A stretch of DNA of 27,932 nt from Fibrobacter sp. UBA4373 (GTDB taxonomy: Bacteria > Fibrobacterota > Fibrobacteria > Fibrobacterales > Fibrobacteraceae), in the NCBI GenBank assembly GCA_002390045.1, contig DGSB01000079.1:1-27932 (forward strand), in the 5' to 3' direction. Positions 1-7,593 of the stretch are shown one piece after another. Position 1 is the stretch's first letter; every line of letters starts with the position of its first letter. The position numbers and the translations under genes are program-made. Under the pieces are notes generated by a model. The model was not told where the DNA came from, made no database searches, and saw only the letters and a list, made by a program, of their open reading frames with translations.

Positions 1-525
1 CGCATTGATAATTTCCGCCGGTTCCATAAAACGGCCAGGGCCTGTTTCTCCGCAAGCAAGTTCCCCTGCCGGAGATTCCAAAAGGAACGTGTCCGAAAAC
101 GAGCGAAGCGTTTCCAAATTTTTCTGTACCGCATTCGACAGGAACATCGTCGTATTCATCGCAGGGGCGATCCACTTTTCCCCTTGGCTCGACATGTAAC
201 AAAGCGAGACAGGATCATCCGCCAATCCGTTTGCAAATTTACCGATGGCGTCCGCCGACGCAGGCGCCACAATGTAAAGATCCGCCCAACGCGGAAAATC
301 AATATGCTGGAAAGGACGTCCTTCCGGATTTCCGTCGCGAGTATAAACGGGACACTTGGAAAGCGATGCGAAAGTCAAGGGAGCGACAAACTTCGTTGCC
401 GCGTCCGACATGGCAACCCGCACTTCCGCGCCTTCTTTTTGAAGCAGACGTAAAAGTTCACACGCCTTATAAGCGGCAATGCTTCCTGTGACACCCAAAA
501 GGATTTTCTTTCCCGCGAGAATCAT
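1..525 (-). CDS. coaBC: CoaBC (phosphopantothenoylcysteine decarboxylase/synthetase), N-terminal part
   Basis: Bifunctional flavoprotein of coenzyme A synthesis. The visible part is the CoaC decarboxylase domain, which turns phosphopantothenoylcysteine into phosphopantetheine. The frame is open to the window edge, so only 175 residues are seen and the C-terminal CoaB ligase should lie outside. Family features visible: the FMN-binding start GVTGSIAAYKA (11-21), the probable catalytic His74 in FQHIDFPRWAD, the APAS segment (87-90), the diagnostic PAMN motif (121-124), and ACGETGPGRF (157-166) with the probable catalytic Cys158. The ATG overlaps the stop of the upstream flavoprotein gene as ATGA, and GGAAGG lies 9 bases before it, so translation is probably coupled. 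It is the last visible gene of a rnc-lipoprotein-flavoprotein-coaBC string. Recognition is firm; whether the CoaB half is fused cannot be seen. Confidence 0.95.
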   Translation of the reverse strand, partial: MILAGKKILLGVTGSIAAYKACELLRLLQKEGAEVRVAMSDAATKFVAPLTFASLSKCPVYTRDGNPEGRPFQHIDFPRWADLYIVAPASADAIGKFANGLADDPVSLCYMSSQGEKWIAPAMNTTMFLSNAVQKNLETLRSFSDTFLLESPAGELACGETGPGRFMEPAEIINA

Positions 526-1424
526 TTTGCGGAACCTTCCTTTGTTCGTAATTTACGGACATATTCCACAACGGCAAGCCCAGCCTTGGCACCTTCGCCC
601 ACAGCGACAGCCACCTGCAAAATTCCACCGAGGCAATCGCCCGCAGCAAAAAGGCCCGGCACAGTCGTCATCAATTTTTCGTCGACAACAAGCTTGTTCG
701 CTTGGACCGCAGCACCCGTCTTACGGGCAAGATCGGCGGCACTTGCCGTACCAATCGCCACAAAGATTCCGTCAACCGGAATTTCCTTGCCGCTTGCAAA
801 CTTGATTTTTTGAACATGATCATCGCCTTCAATGGCAACGATCTTTTCTTTTTCGACCACATAATCCGCGGGGATTTCCACCTTCGGTTCTTCGCCCAAG
901 GTGCAAATCGAGACTTGAGCGGCAAGAGGCAAAAGTTCCTTCGCTTCGGAAAGGGCATAAGCCGCGTTTCCAAGAACAGCGACGTTCTTTTTACGGTAGA
1001 AGAATCCGTCACAGACAGCGCAGTAGCTGACACCCTTGCCTTCAAAGGCATCGATTCCCGGGACAGGCGCCTTGGATCGCACGGATCCCGCAGCGACGAT
1101 TACGGACTTACCCGTAAATTCCACTTCGCCTTCCGCGCCTTTGACTCGCACATGGAACATGTCGGCAAACATCATGTCCAGGACTTCACCCGTGTAAAAT
1201 TCCGCACCGAGAGCCTTCGCCTGGGCTTCGCCTCGACGTGCGAGTTCTTCGCCCGGAATCGGTTCTTCAAAACCATAATAGTTTGCAATCGCATGTGCAC
1301 GGGAAAGCGCGCCAGCATCCTTTGCAACAACCAGAACAGAAAGGCCTGCACGCAACGCGTACAAGGAGGCAGAAATTCCCGCCGGGCCTTTACCGATGAT
1401 AATGGTATCAAATTCAGTCTGCAT
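522..1424 (-). CDS. Thioredoxin-reductase-like flavoprotein, probably ferredoxin-dependent (FFTR type)
   Basis: FAD-binding disulfide reductase of 300 residues, close to normal TrxB length. Seen: FAD motif IIIGKGPAG (8-16), redox pair CAVC (135-138) followed by DGFF, and a C-terminal FAD motif AAGDCLGG. Where NADPH-using TrxB has a GGGxSA-type loop and then an HRR-type cluster, this protein has LGNAAYALSEA (151-161) and ICTLGEEPK (173-181), with no arginine cluster. From memory, the wording GKGPAGISA, KDAGAL, GN-x-x-YA and CTLGEE resembles clostridial ferredoxin-dependent flavin thioredoxin reductases, which take electrons from ferredoxin instead of NADPH. The likely role is therefore anaerobic thioredoxin reduction in the cytoplasm. 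A strong AAGGAGG site lies 7 bases before the ATG, inside the end of the preceding lipoprotein gene (11-base overlap). The redox class is secure; the electron donor is inferred. Confidence 0.85.
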   Translation of the reverse strand: MQTEFDTIIIGKGPAGISASLYALRAGLSVLVVAKDAGALSRAHAIANYYGFEEPIPGEELARRGEAQAKALGAEFYTGEVLDMMFADMFHVRVKGAEGEVEFTGKSVIVAAGSVRSKAPVPGIDAFEGKGVSYCAVCDGFFYRKKNVAVLGNAAYALSEAKELLPLAAQVSICTLGEEPKVEIPADYVVEKEKIVAIEGDDHVQKIKFASGKEIPVDGIFVAIGTASAADLARKTGAAVQANKLVVDEKLMTTVPGLFAAGDCLGGILQVAVAVGEGAKAGLAVVEYVRKLRTKEGSAK

Positions 1425-3225
1425 AATGGACCTCCTTAGGTTCTTGCGGCAAAGGCGATCCCGACTTCATCGCAGCGTCCAAGCGGGCAGTTTTTTCTGC
1501 CGAAAGCCACCAGTAGACAGGAATACTTTCGTCTTCCCGTCCAAATTTCGCATAGACATTTTTCGGCATTCCAAATCGGTTCCAGTAAAGAACGCGGTGG
1601 AAATCGCACTGCCACATTAAGACATAAGGTACAATTTCCGATAGGCGTAAATCCAGTTTGCGGAGAATCTCATTTCGTTTCGTCAGGTCAAATTCCGTTT
1701 TCTGCAAAAGAATCAGGCTATCGACCAAGGAATCCTGGAGCCCGGTAATGTTATTGGTGCCCGGGTCGTTTGCCGTCGCACTGGACCAGGAGGCTTCCGG
1801 ATCTTTCAGTCGCGAACTTCCCCACGCAATCCAATACATATCGAAATCCGCATCATCCAAGCGCTTGCGCAAAGTGCTCTGCGACATCTGCTCAATCGAA
1901 ACCTGAATGCCGGCCTTTTGCAAAGCTTCCTGGTAAAGCGTCAGATGGCGCATGTCTTCGCTTGCCGTCATAAACGTGATTTCAAACGGTTTGCCGTCCT
2001 TTTGCAGCATTCCCTTGTCACCCGGGACATACCCGGCTTCGGCAAGGAGCTTTCGAGCGGCGTCCATGTCAAAATCATAATTGACAGCCTGCGGATTCGC
2101 ATGGTTTTCCCACAAGTCCGGGTAATAGCTGTTCAACAGAAAGTACTGATTGTACATGTACTTTTCGTTCATGAGCTTGCGGTCCATCAAATACGAAAGC
2201 GCCTGACGGACACGCACGTCCTTGAACTTGTCCCGGCGAAGGTTCATCGCCATGCCCTGGAATCCGATCGGTTCCCGGTTAAAGATGTGCTGCTTGACCG
2301 CCCAGCCTTTCTGCACGGCATCAAAATCCGTCTGCTTCATCCAGATTGAAGATGTATAGACTGCATAAGCGTCCAGATCGCCCTTTTTAAAAGCTTCGAG
2401 CGCCTTGGTCCTGTCTTCCATAAAGCGGTAGCGAATCTTTTCAAAGTTGTACTTTCCGCGGTTCCAGTTCTTGTGGAAGCCCCACCAGTCCGGGTTGCGG
2501 GAAAGTTCCACATAACGGTCTTCGCGGAAGTCCGAAATTTTATACGGGCCTTCGACAACGGGGAACTTGTAACGGATCTGATTGAAATTCTGATTTTCCC
2601 AAATATGTTTCGGGAACGCGACAAGCCCAGCCGCCTCCCAGAAGTTCGCCCAATGCACGTCCTTCGCTGTAATCGAAAGCGTGAGCGAATCAAGAATCTT
2701 GGGACGGTCAAAGCGCGAAAGCCCCACCTTAAAAATCGGCGTCAAATTTTTCGGATTCATCATGACGTCGTAATAGAACTGCACATCTTCCGCAGTAATA
2801 GACTTTCCGTCGCTCCACTTCGCCCGCGGATCGATATGGAAAGTGAACGTCATGCTGTCCGCAGAGATTTCCCACTTGTCCGCAAGGATTCCCACCGGAC
2901 GTTCTTCCGTCGAATGGAGCGAAACCAGGGGTTCAAACATCAGGCTCATGAGCCCTGCGCTAAAGCTGTTGTAATCTTCCCACATGTTAAAGGATTTCGG
3001 CATCGCCGATCCCCACAAGCGAATCGTTCCGCAAGGCACAGCCGAAGCATCTGCCATCGGATCGAATTCCCCATCGGCGTCACTCGGGTAAACAGCCTCG
3101 GACGGGCAATTCGACGCTCCGATCGAAACGGCTTTTTTGTCCTTGGAAGAATCGCTATTGCAAGCTATCAAAAGGAGAGCGCTAGCGGCAAAAATCCAGA
3201 TCCACGTTTGCTTCGACAAATTCAT
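1414..3225 (-). CDS. Peptide/oligopeptide-type ABC substrate-binding lipoprotein (SBP family 5)
   Basis: Lipid-anchored solute-binding protein of 603 residues, presumably periplasmic. The signal peptide ends in lipobox LIAC with Cys22, followed by a Ser/Asp/Lys-rich linker. The family-5 extracellular binding signature is clear around LADKWEISADSMTFTFHI and WSDGKSITAEDVQFYYD, followed by the long lobe typical of DppA/OppA-like proteins. It overlaps the rnc stop as ATGA, with AAGGA 5 bases upstream of the ATG, and its own 3' end carries the ribosome-binding site of the next gene. No permease or ATPase gene is nearby, so it is an orphan binding protein and the ligand cannot be told from sequence. 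Its linkage with rnc and coaBC looks historical rather than functional. Confidence 0.9.
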   Translation of the reverse strand: MNLSKQTWIWIFAASALLLIACNSDSSKDKKAVSIGASNCPSEAVYPSDADGEFDPMADASAVPCGTIRLWGSAMPKSFNMWEDYNSFSAGLMSLMFEPLVSLHSTEERPVGILADKWEISADSMTFTFHIDPRAKWSDGKSITAEDVQFYYDVMMNPKNLTPIFKVGLSRFDRPKILDSLTLSITAKDVHWANFWEAAGLVAFPKHIWENQNFNQIRYKFPVVEGPYKISDFREDRYVELSRNPDWWGFHKNWNRGKYNFEKIRYRFMEDRTKALEAFKKGDLDAYAVYTSSIWMKQTDFDAVQKGWAVKQHIFNREPIGFQGMAMNLRRDKFKDVRVRQALSYLMDRKLMNEKYMYNQYFLLNSYYPDLWENHANPQAVNYDFDMDAARKLLAEAGYVPGDKGMLQKDGKPFEITFMTASEDMRHLTLYQEALQKAGIQVSIEQMSQSTLRKRLDDADFDMYWIAWGSSRLKDPEASWSSATANDPGTNNITGLQDSLVDSLILLQKTEFDLTKRNEILRKLDLRLSEIVPYVLMWQCDFHRVLYWNRFGMPKNVYAKFGREDESIPVYWWLSAEKTARLDAAMKSGSPLPQEPKEVHYAD

Positions 3226-4079
3226 TTCTTTCCTTTGGCCCTTTCTTTCTGCCTTTCCTTTTCAGCACGGGCAATCGATTTTTTGGTCACCTTGGGCGGT
3301 TTCACATTCAACAGAGCTTCATTCGTCTGGGAAGCTTCTTCTTCCTTGAACTTTTCCAAAGCCACCTTCGCAGCTTCCTGCTCCGCTTTCTTTTTCGAAG
3401 CGCCCGTTCCACGGCCGTATTCCTTGTTCTGGAACATCACGGTCATTTCAAAAACCTTGCAATGTTCAGGGCCCGATTCCGAAACGACTTCATAGTCAGG
3501 AGGAGGGAGCGCTCGCGCCTGCATGTATTCGAGGAGGGCGCTCTTGTAATTGATGAAATCCGTCTCCGAAACCACTTGCTGCACATTGGGGAAAATGTGC
3601 CTTTCCAAAAACTGCCGACAGTGCTTGATGTCGCTATCCAGGTAGATTGCGCCGAGAATCGCTTCAAAAGCATCTTCCAAAAGGCTATCGCGGTCGCGAC
3701 CGCCATTCTTCGCTTCGCCCTTCCCCACGCGCAAATACGATCCCAAGTTCCAGCCACGGGCAATTTTCGTCAGGGCCTGTCCCGAAACGATCACGCTTTT
3801 CATTTTCGAAAGATCGCCTTCTGGCAAATGCGGATAAGTTTTGTATAGATATTCCGTGACCAGCATGTTCAAAACGGAATCGCCCAAAAATTCCAAGCGT
3901 TCGTTATTTTCCCAATAGGGCATTTCCTTGTCCGAAAGCCACGAACGATGCACCAGCGCGTGCGCCAGAAGTTCCGGGTTCTTAAACGTATAACCCAGAC
4001 TGTTTTCCAAATCATTTCCCGACTTCTTGCGGAACCACAAAAAGAAGCGACGAATCACGTTTTTGTCTTTCTTTTCCAT
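3222..4079 (-). CDS. rnc: Ribonuclease III
   Basis: Double-strand-specific endoribonuclease for rRNA and mRNA processing, 285 residues from the chosen ATG. The catalytic domain carries NERLEFLGDSVL (59-70) with metal ligands Glu63 and Asp67, and the DAFEAILGAIYLD block with Asp136 and Glu139. A double-stranded RNA-binding domain follows, about 178-245, ending GTGASKKKAEQEAAKVAL. The last 40 residues form a Lys/Glu-rich tail (VTKKSIARAEKERQKERAKGKK region) beyond the usual domain end. The open frame continues upstream to a TTG, but that stretch encodes a terminator hairpin and gives no family-like sequence, so ATG 4079 is preferred. No Shine-Dalgarno is seen, and the start lies in the T-rich tail of the terminator. 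Its stop overlaps the next gene's ATG. Confidence 0.95.
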   Translation of the reverse strand: MEKKDKNVIRRFFLWFRKKSGNDLENSLGYTFKNPELLAHALVHRSWLSDKEMPYWENNERLEFLGDSVLNMLVTEYLYKTYPHLPEGDLSKMKSVIVSGQALTKIARGWNLGSYLRVGKGEAKNGGRDRDSLLEDAFEAILGAIYLDSDIKHCRQFLERHIFPNVQQVVSETDFINYKSALLEYMQARALPPPDYEVVSESGPEHCKVFEMTVMFQNKEYGRGTGASKKKAEQEAAKVALEKFKEEEASQTNEALLNVKPPKVTKKSIARAEKERQKERAKGKK

Positions 4080-4090
4080 ATGCAAAAAAG

Positions 4091-4128
4091 ATAAAAAATA
4101 AGCCTCATCCGAAATGGGACGAGGCCTT
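4091..4128 (-). terminator. Rho-independent terminator between acpP and rnc
   Basis: On the minus strand, GGCCTCGTCC pairs with GGATGAGGC (arms about 4100-4110 and 4117-4128, one bulged G and one G-U pair). ATTTTTTATCTTTTTT follows directly. It should end acpP-operon transcripts. The rnc ATG lies only about 20 bases past the stem, so it could also act as an attenuator for read-through into rnc. Confidence 0.75.
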
Positions 4129-4155
4129 ATGATGCAGGATTTCCACTCAAGCAAA

Positions 4156-4219
4156 CAGCTCTTTTGTCACGCCGCCTTATGCAAGAAATTGCACCCGGGC
4201 GAGTTTGACAAAAGAGCTG
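4156..4219 (-). other. Long perfect hairpin downstream of acpP
   Basis: CAGCTCTTTTGTCA (4156-4169) is repeated exactly as its inverse at 4206-4219, giving a 14-bp perfect stem. The 36-base interior holds two further nested stems, CGCC/GGCG and TGCAA/TTGCA. There is no clear T-run after it on either strand, so it is not a standard terminator. It lies in the acpP 3' region, 28 bases before the terminator hairpin and upstream of rnc. Possible roles are mRNA 3'-end protection or an RNase III processing site. Confidence 0.6.
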
Positions 4220-4237
4220 CGCAGGAAAACCTAGAAC

Positions 4238-4483
4238 TTACTTGTTGAGCTTGTTCTGGATGTAGGAAAGAACATCGGAAACCTTGATGAACTTTTCAGC
4301 ATCTTCATCGAGGATTTCGATATCGAATTCGTCTTCGAGAGCCATGACGAGTTCAACGCGGTCGAGGGAATCAGCGCCGAGGTCGTTCACGAAGGAAGCT
4401 TCGCGAGTCACGTCTTCCGGCTTGACACCGAGCTTTTCAACGACAACTGCCGTAATTTTCTTGAGAAGTTCTTCTTCAGTCAT
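4238..4483 (-). CDS. acpP: Acyl carrier protein
   Basis: Small acidic cytoplasmic carrier of growing fatty acids, 81 residues. The phosphopantetheine site is Ser39 in LGADSLDRVEL, followed by the usual acidic helix (ALEDEFDIEI). The frame has an earlier ATG 12 bases upstream, but GGAG is placed 6 bases before the second ATG and MTEEELLKKI is the normal ACP start, so that one is chosen. It is the last gene of the plsX-fabD-fabG-acpP group. The usual fabF does not follow; instead there are two hairpins and then rnc. Confidence 0.97.
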   Translation of the reverse strand: MTEEELLKKITAVVVEKLGVKPEDVTREASFVNDLGADSLDRVELVMALEDEFDIEILDEDAEKFIKVSDVLSYIQNKLNK

Positions 4484-4534
4484 TTTTAACTCCATTTGAG
4501 GTTTTGTGAAAAATTAGAAACTTTTTTTAAAATA

Positions 4535-5275
4535 TCAAGCTCCAAGGCCGCCATCGACGCCAAGAACCTGACCCGTAATATAGCTAGCTTCATCGGAAAC
4601 GAGGAACGCAACCGCATTTGCCACGTCCTTTGGCTGTCCAATTCGCTGTACCGGGATCGAATTCGTGTATTTTTCGAGGGCTTCCGGAGTGATCTTTGCC
4701 GTCATATCGGTCCCGATAAAGCCCGGAGCCACCGCATTCACGGTAATACCACGAGCGGCAAATTCCATCGCGTTCGTCTTGGTAAGACCGATAATGCCAG
4801 CCTTCGAAGCCGCATAGTTCGCCTGGCCAGCCTGGGCACGGATGCCGTTGATGCTCGCCATGTTCACAATTCGGCCGGAACGACGGCCCATCATATGACG
4901 GGCAACCGCGCGCGTGCAGAGGAACGCCGAGCGAAGGTTCGTGCGGATAACGTCATCGAAATCCGCATCCTTCATGCGCATCAGTAAACCGTCACGGGTA
5001 ATACCCGCATTGTTCACCAGAATATCAATCTGGCCAAAAGCTTCGAGGATCGCCTTGAAGGTGGCTGCCACCTGATCCGCATCCGAGACGTCGCAAGCAT
5101 AGCTCTTTGCTTCAGAGCCGGTTTCCTGCGCAATCTGTTCTGCGATTTCCGGACGTTCCTTTGTCGAAATCACAGCAACGCGTGCGCCTTGAGCCGCAAG
5201 CGTCTTGGCGATTTCAAGACCGATGCCACGGGAAGCTCCCGTAACGACTGCAACTTTACCTTTCAAATCAATCAT
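4535..5275 (-). CDS. fabG: 3-oxoacyl-ACP reductase FabG
   Basis: NADPH-dependent reductase of the fatty acid elongation cycle, 246 residues, a classical short-chain dehydrogenase. Seen: nucleotide-binding TGASRGIG (12-19), NNAG (88-91), and catalytic Ser141, Tyr154 and Lys158 in NYAASKAG. The C-terminal GQVLGVDGG motif fits FabG exactly. AGGA precedes the ATG by 5 bases. It starts 8 bases after fabD stops and is 51 bases ahead of acpP, so the three should share a transcript. The context next to fabD and acpP makes FabG far more likely than another SDR enzyme. Confidence 0.96.
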   Translation of the reverse strand: MIDLKGKVAVVTGASRGIGLEIAKTLAAQGARVAVISTKERPEIAEQIAQETGSEAKSYACDVSDADQVAATFKAILEAFGQIDILVNNAGITRDGLLMRMKDADFDDVIRTNLRSAFLCTRAVARHMMGRRSGRIVNMASINGIRAQAGQANYAASKAGIIGLTKTNAMEFAARGITVNAVAPGFIGTDMTAKITPEALEKYTNSIPVQRIGQPKDVANAVAFLVSDEASYITGQVLGVDGGLGA

Positions 5276-5283
5276 AATTTTCC

Positions 5284-6207
5284 TTAAGCTTTGAGAGCCT
5301 GCACCGCTTCGACCGATTCCACCGCCGTGAACTTCACAGCACGGTCAATCTTGCGCTGAAGGCCCGAGAGAACGTGTCCGACGCCGACTTCCACACCGGA
5401 AGTCACGCCGAGTTCCTTAATTGCATACGCCATCGACTGGTTCCAACGGACCGGGCTCACGAGCTGACGCACAAGGAGATCCTTGATTTCGGCGCCGCTT
5501 GTCACCGTCTGCGCGGTCACGTTTGCAATGAGCGGCTTAGCCAAATCATGGAACGTGGTCTGGGCGATTGCTTCGGCAAGACCAGCCTGAGCGCTCTGCA
5601 TGAGAGGGCTGTGGAATGCGCCGGAAACAGCCAGAGGAACAGCCTTCACGCCAGCCGCACCGCAGTTGTCCACGAGAGCCTTCACTGCTTCGACTTCACC
5701 CGACACCACAATCTGGCCCGGGCAGTTGAAGTTCGCCGGAACGACAACGCCGACATTCTTCACGGCGTCGCAAAGTTCCTGGATTTTGTCATCGTCCACA
5801 CCGATGATTGCAGCCATGGAACCCGGATGTTCCTGACCGGCCTTTGCCATCAACGAACCGCGGAGACGCACAAGCTTCAAACCATCTTCAAAAGAGAATC
5901 CGCCTGCAGCGCAGATAGCGGAATATTCACCCAGGGAATGGCCAGCCACGAGATCAAAGTCAATGCCTTCTGCCTTGAGAACTTCAAGGACCATCATGGA
6001 AGAAACGAACAAAGCCGGCTGAGTGTTCGCCGTAATCTTCAATTCTTCTTCCGGGCCTTCGAACATCACTTTCGAAATCGAAAAGCCGAGAGTGTCGTCA
6101 GCCTTTTCGAGGAGCTGCTTCGCCGGAGCGAAAGATTCAGAAAGAGCCTTGCCCATGCCCACATACTGTGCGCCTTGGCCAGGAAATACAAAAATCGTCT
6201 TAGACAT
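5284..6207 (-). CDS. fabD: Malonyl-CoA:ACP transacylase
   Basis: Transfers malonyl from CoA to ACP to feed fatty acid elongation. 307 residues from the preferred ATG. Seen: FPGQGAQYVGMG (8-19), nucleophile elbow GHSLGE with Ser91, Arg116 in RLRGSLM, and His199 in SGAFHSPLM, all typical of FabD. The open frame extends four codons upstream to a TTG, but GGAG sits 7 bases before the chosen ATG. A terminator-like hairpin lies between plsX and this gene, so fabD-fabG-acpP may be partly driven by its own promoter in the 164-base gap. Confidence 0.96.
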   Translation of the reverse strand: MSKTIFVFPGQGAQYVGMGKALSESFAPAKQLLEKADDTLGFSISKVMFEGPEEELKITANTQPALFVSSMMVLEVLKAEGIDFDLVAGHSLGEYSAICAAGGFSFEDGLKLVRLRGSLMAKAGQEHPGSMAAIIGVDDDKIQELCDAVKNVGVVVPANFNCPGQIVVSGEVEAVKALVDNCGAAGVKAVPLAVSGAFHSPLMQSAQAGLAEAIAQTTFHDLAKPLIANVTAQTVTSGAEIKDLLVRQLVSPVRWNQSMAYAIKELGVTSGVEVGVGHVLSGLQRKIDRAVKFTAVESVEAVQALKA

Positions 6208-6248
6208 AGTGTTCTCCAAGATATATTAACTAAACGCTTTGTGACAAC

Positions 6249-6281
6249 AAAAAATCGCCCGAACCTGTCGAGTTTCGGACG
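6249..6281 (-). terminator. Probable terminator between plsX and fabD
   Basis: On the minus strand CGTCCGAA (6274-6281) pairs with TTCGGGCG (6256-6263) across a 10-base loop, and ATTTTTTG follows. This is a compact intrinsic terminator or attenuator that would lower plsX read-through into fabD. TTGTCA and TATATC, 16 bases apart, follow it and could start a fabD transcript, but the match is weak. Confidence 0.65.
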
Positions 6282-6320
6282 AAATCTTAAACACTTGTTC
6301 AATAAAATTCAAATCCAAAA

Positions 6321-6355
6321 TCTGTTCTGGATGTCCCGAATGGACCGAGAACAGA
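6321..6355 (-). terminator. Hairpin just after plsX, possible weak terminator
   Basis: TCTGTTCT (6321-6328) and AGAACAGA (6348-6355) form an 8-bp stem. An inner GTCC/GGAC stem and a short loop complete it. On the minus strand it begins 17 bases after the plsX stop and is followed only by TTTTGG, so it is a weak terminator or a 3'-end stabilising structure in series with the stronger hairpin downstream. Confidence 0.4.
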
Positions 6356-6371
6356 CTCGAACGGATCATCA

Positions 6372-7340
6372 TTAAGCTTCGATACCTGCGAGCTTTTTGC
6401 CGATTTTTTCCGGCACATTGTTCGCGGCGAACGTGTAAGCGACCTTGATCGCCTGTTCGATAGCCTTTGCATCGGAACGACCGTGGGCAATGATACCAGT
6501 GCCCTTCAAACCAAGGAGAAGAGCTCCACCCGTGTTACGGTAGTCCCAAGCTTCGTTGAACTGCTTGCCTGCCGGAGTGTCGATCACGCCGAACGTCTTG
6601 GTGTGCAATTCGTAAAAACCTTCGTACATCTTCAAAAGAACGTTGCCGACAAAACCGGAGCAGACAACGACGTCCGCTTCACCGAGAAGGACATCGCGAC
6701 CTTCCACGTTACCGATAAAGTTCACCGGAGCATTCTTCAAAAGTTGGTGAGCTTCCTGGACAGAAGCCGGACCTTTCTTTTCTTCTTCGCCCATGTTCAA
6801 AAGTCCGACCTTCGGATTTTCGAGACCGAGATAGGATTCTGCAAACACAGAACCGGCGAGAGCGAAGTCTCTGAGGACATTCGGCTTTTCATCCACGTTT
6901 GCGCCGGCGTCCACGAGAACGCTGTGGCCCTTAGCAGTCGGGATAATGCAGCCGATAGGCGGACGAGCAAAGTCTTCGCTCGTACGGCCAAGAATCATGA
7001 GGCAAGAAGCCATCATGGCGCCGGAATTACCGGCAGAAACGCTGGCCTGGACGAGGCCCTTCTTCTGAAGGCCCACGCACATCACAAGACCGGAATGCTG
7101 CTTTTTACGGAGCACTTCGGTCGGATGTTCGTCCATAGCAACGAGTTCAGGAGCGTCTACAACCTGGATCAGCTTACCTTCGTAACCGAATTCTTTGAGC
7201 TTAGCCTTGACTTCGGCCTCAGGACCGCACAAGACAACCGCAAACTTACCTTCAGAACTATTGACAGCGTTGATGGCCCCCTGGACTACGACATCCGGAG
7301 CGTTATCACCGCCAAACGCATCAAGCGCAATGCTGATCAT
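6372..7340 (-). CDS. plsX: Phosphate acyltransferase PlsX
   Basis: Makes acyl-phosphate from acyl-ACP, the first committed step of phosphatidic acid synthesis through PlsY. A peripheral membrane enzyme. 322 residues, normal length. Seen: N-terminal ISIALDAFGGDNAP, the DAGANVDEKP block in mid-protein, LNMGEEEKKGP, and CSGFVGNVLLKMYEG near the C-terminus, all PlsX hallmarks. AGGAG lies about 10 bases before the ATG. It follows rpmF by 33 bases. The canonical fabH that often follows plsX is missing; instead a 164-base gap with two hairpins leads to fabD. Confidence 0.96.
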   Translation of the reverse strand: MISIALDAFGGDNAPDVVVQGAINAVNSSEGKFAVVLCGPEAEVKAKLKEFGYEGKLIQVVDAPELVAMDEHPTEVLRKKQHSGLVMCVGLQKKGLVQASVSAGNSGAMMASCLMILGRTSEDFARPPIGCIIPTAKGHSVLVDAGANVDEKPNVLRDFALAGSVFAESYLGLENPKVGLLNMGEEEKKGPASVQEAHQLLKNAPVNFIGNVEGRDVLLGEADVVVCSGFVGNVLLKMYEGFYELHTKTFGVIDTPAGKQFNEAWDYRNTGGALLLGLKGTGIIAHGRSDAKAIEQAIKVAYTFAANNVPEKIGKKLAGIEA

Positions 7341-7373
7341 GGATTGTAAACTCCTATCTAATCTTCTTAAAAA

Positions 7374-7556
7374 TTAGGCTTCCTGAATATGAACGACTTC
7401 TACGCCGTTGTAGTAGCCGCAGACCGGGCAAACGCGGTGCGGACGCTTTGCGGAACCGCAATGGTCGCAAGTAGCGAGAGCCGGCATTTCGATCTTCCAG
7501 TGCGTACGACGCTTGTCACGACGGGCAGTAGAGGTTTTTCTTTTTGGTGTTGCCAT
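7374..7556 (-). CDS. rpmF: 50S ribosomal protein L32
   Basis: Small basic ribosomal protein, 60 residues. N-terminal MATPKRKTSTARRDKRR is the normal L32 start. The zinc-ribbon cysteines are all present (Cys30, Cys33, Cys43, Cys46 in CDHC and CPVC), so this is the zinc-binding form. AGGAG lies 7 bases before the ATG. Its position between the DUF177 gene and plsX is conserved in many bacteria and couples ribosome and lipid synthesis. Confidence 0.97.
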   Translation of the reverse strand: MATPKRKTSTARRDKRRTHWKIEMPALATCDHCGSAKRPHRVCPVCGYYNGVEVVHIQEA

Positions 7557-7593
7557 TTTTGAACTCCTAATCGTTCGGCCTAAGGTTCCGGAA

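Noticed and set aside
1414..3225. A complete peptide ABC transporter
   Set aside because: Only the binding lipoprotein is present; no permease or ATPase gene is in the window.
6340..6371. GTTCGAGTC on the minus strand after plsX, resembling a tRNA T-loop
   Set aside because: The flanking bases do not form a T-stem, and no acceptor, D or anticodon arms can be built around it.
5374..6375. A 333-residue plus-strand frame opposite fabD
   Set aside because: It mirrors fabD codons on the other strand; fabD carries all family motifs and a ribosome-binding site, and the frame does not.
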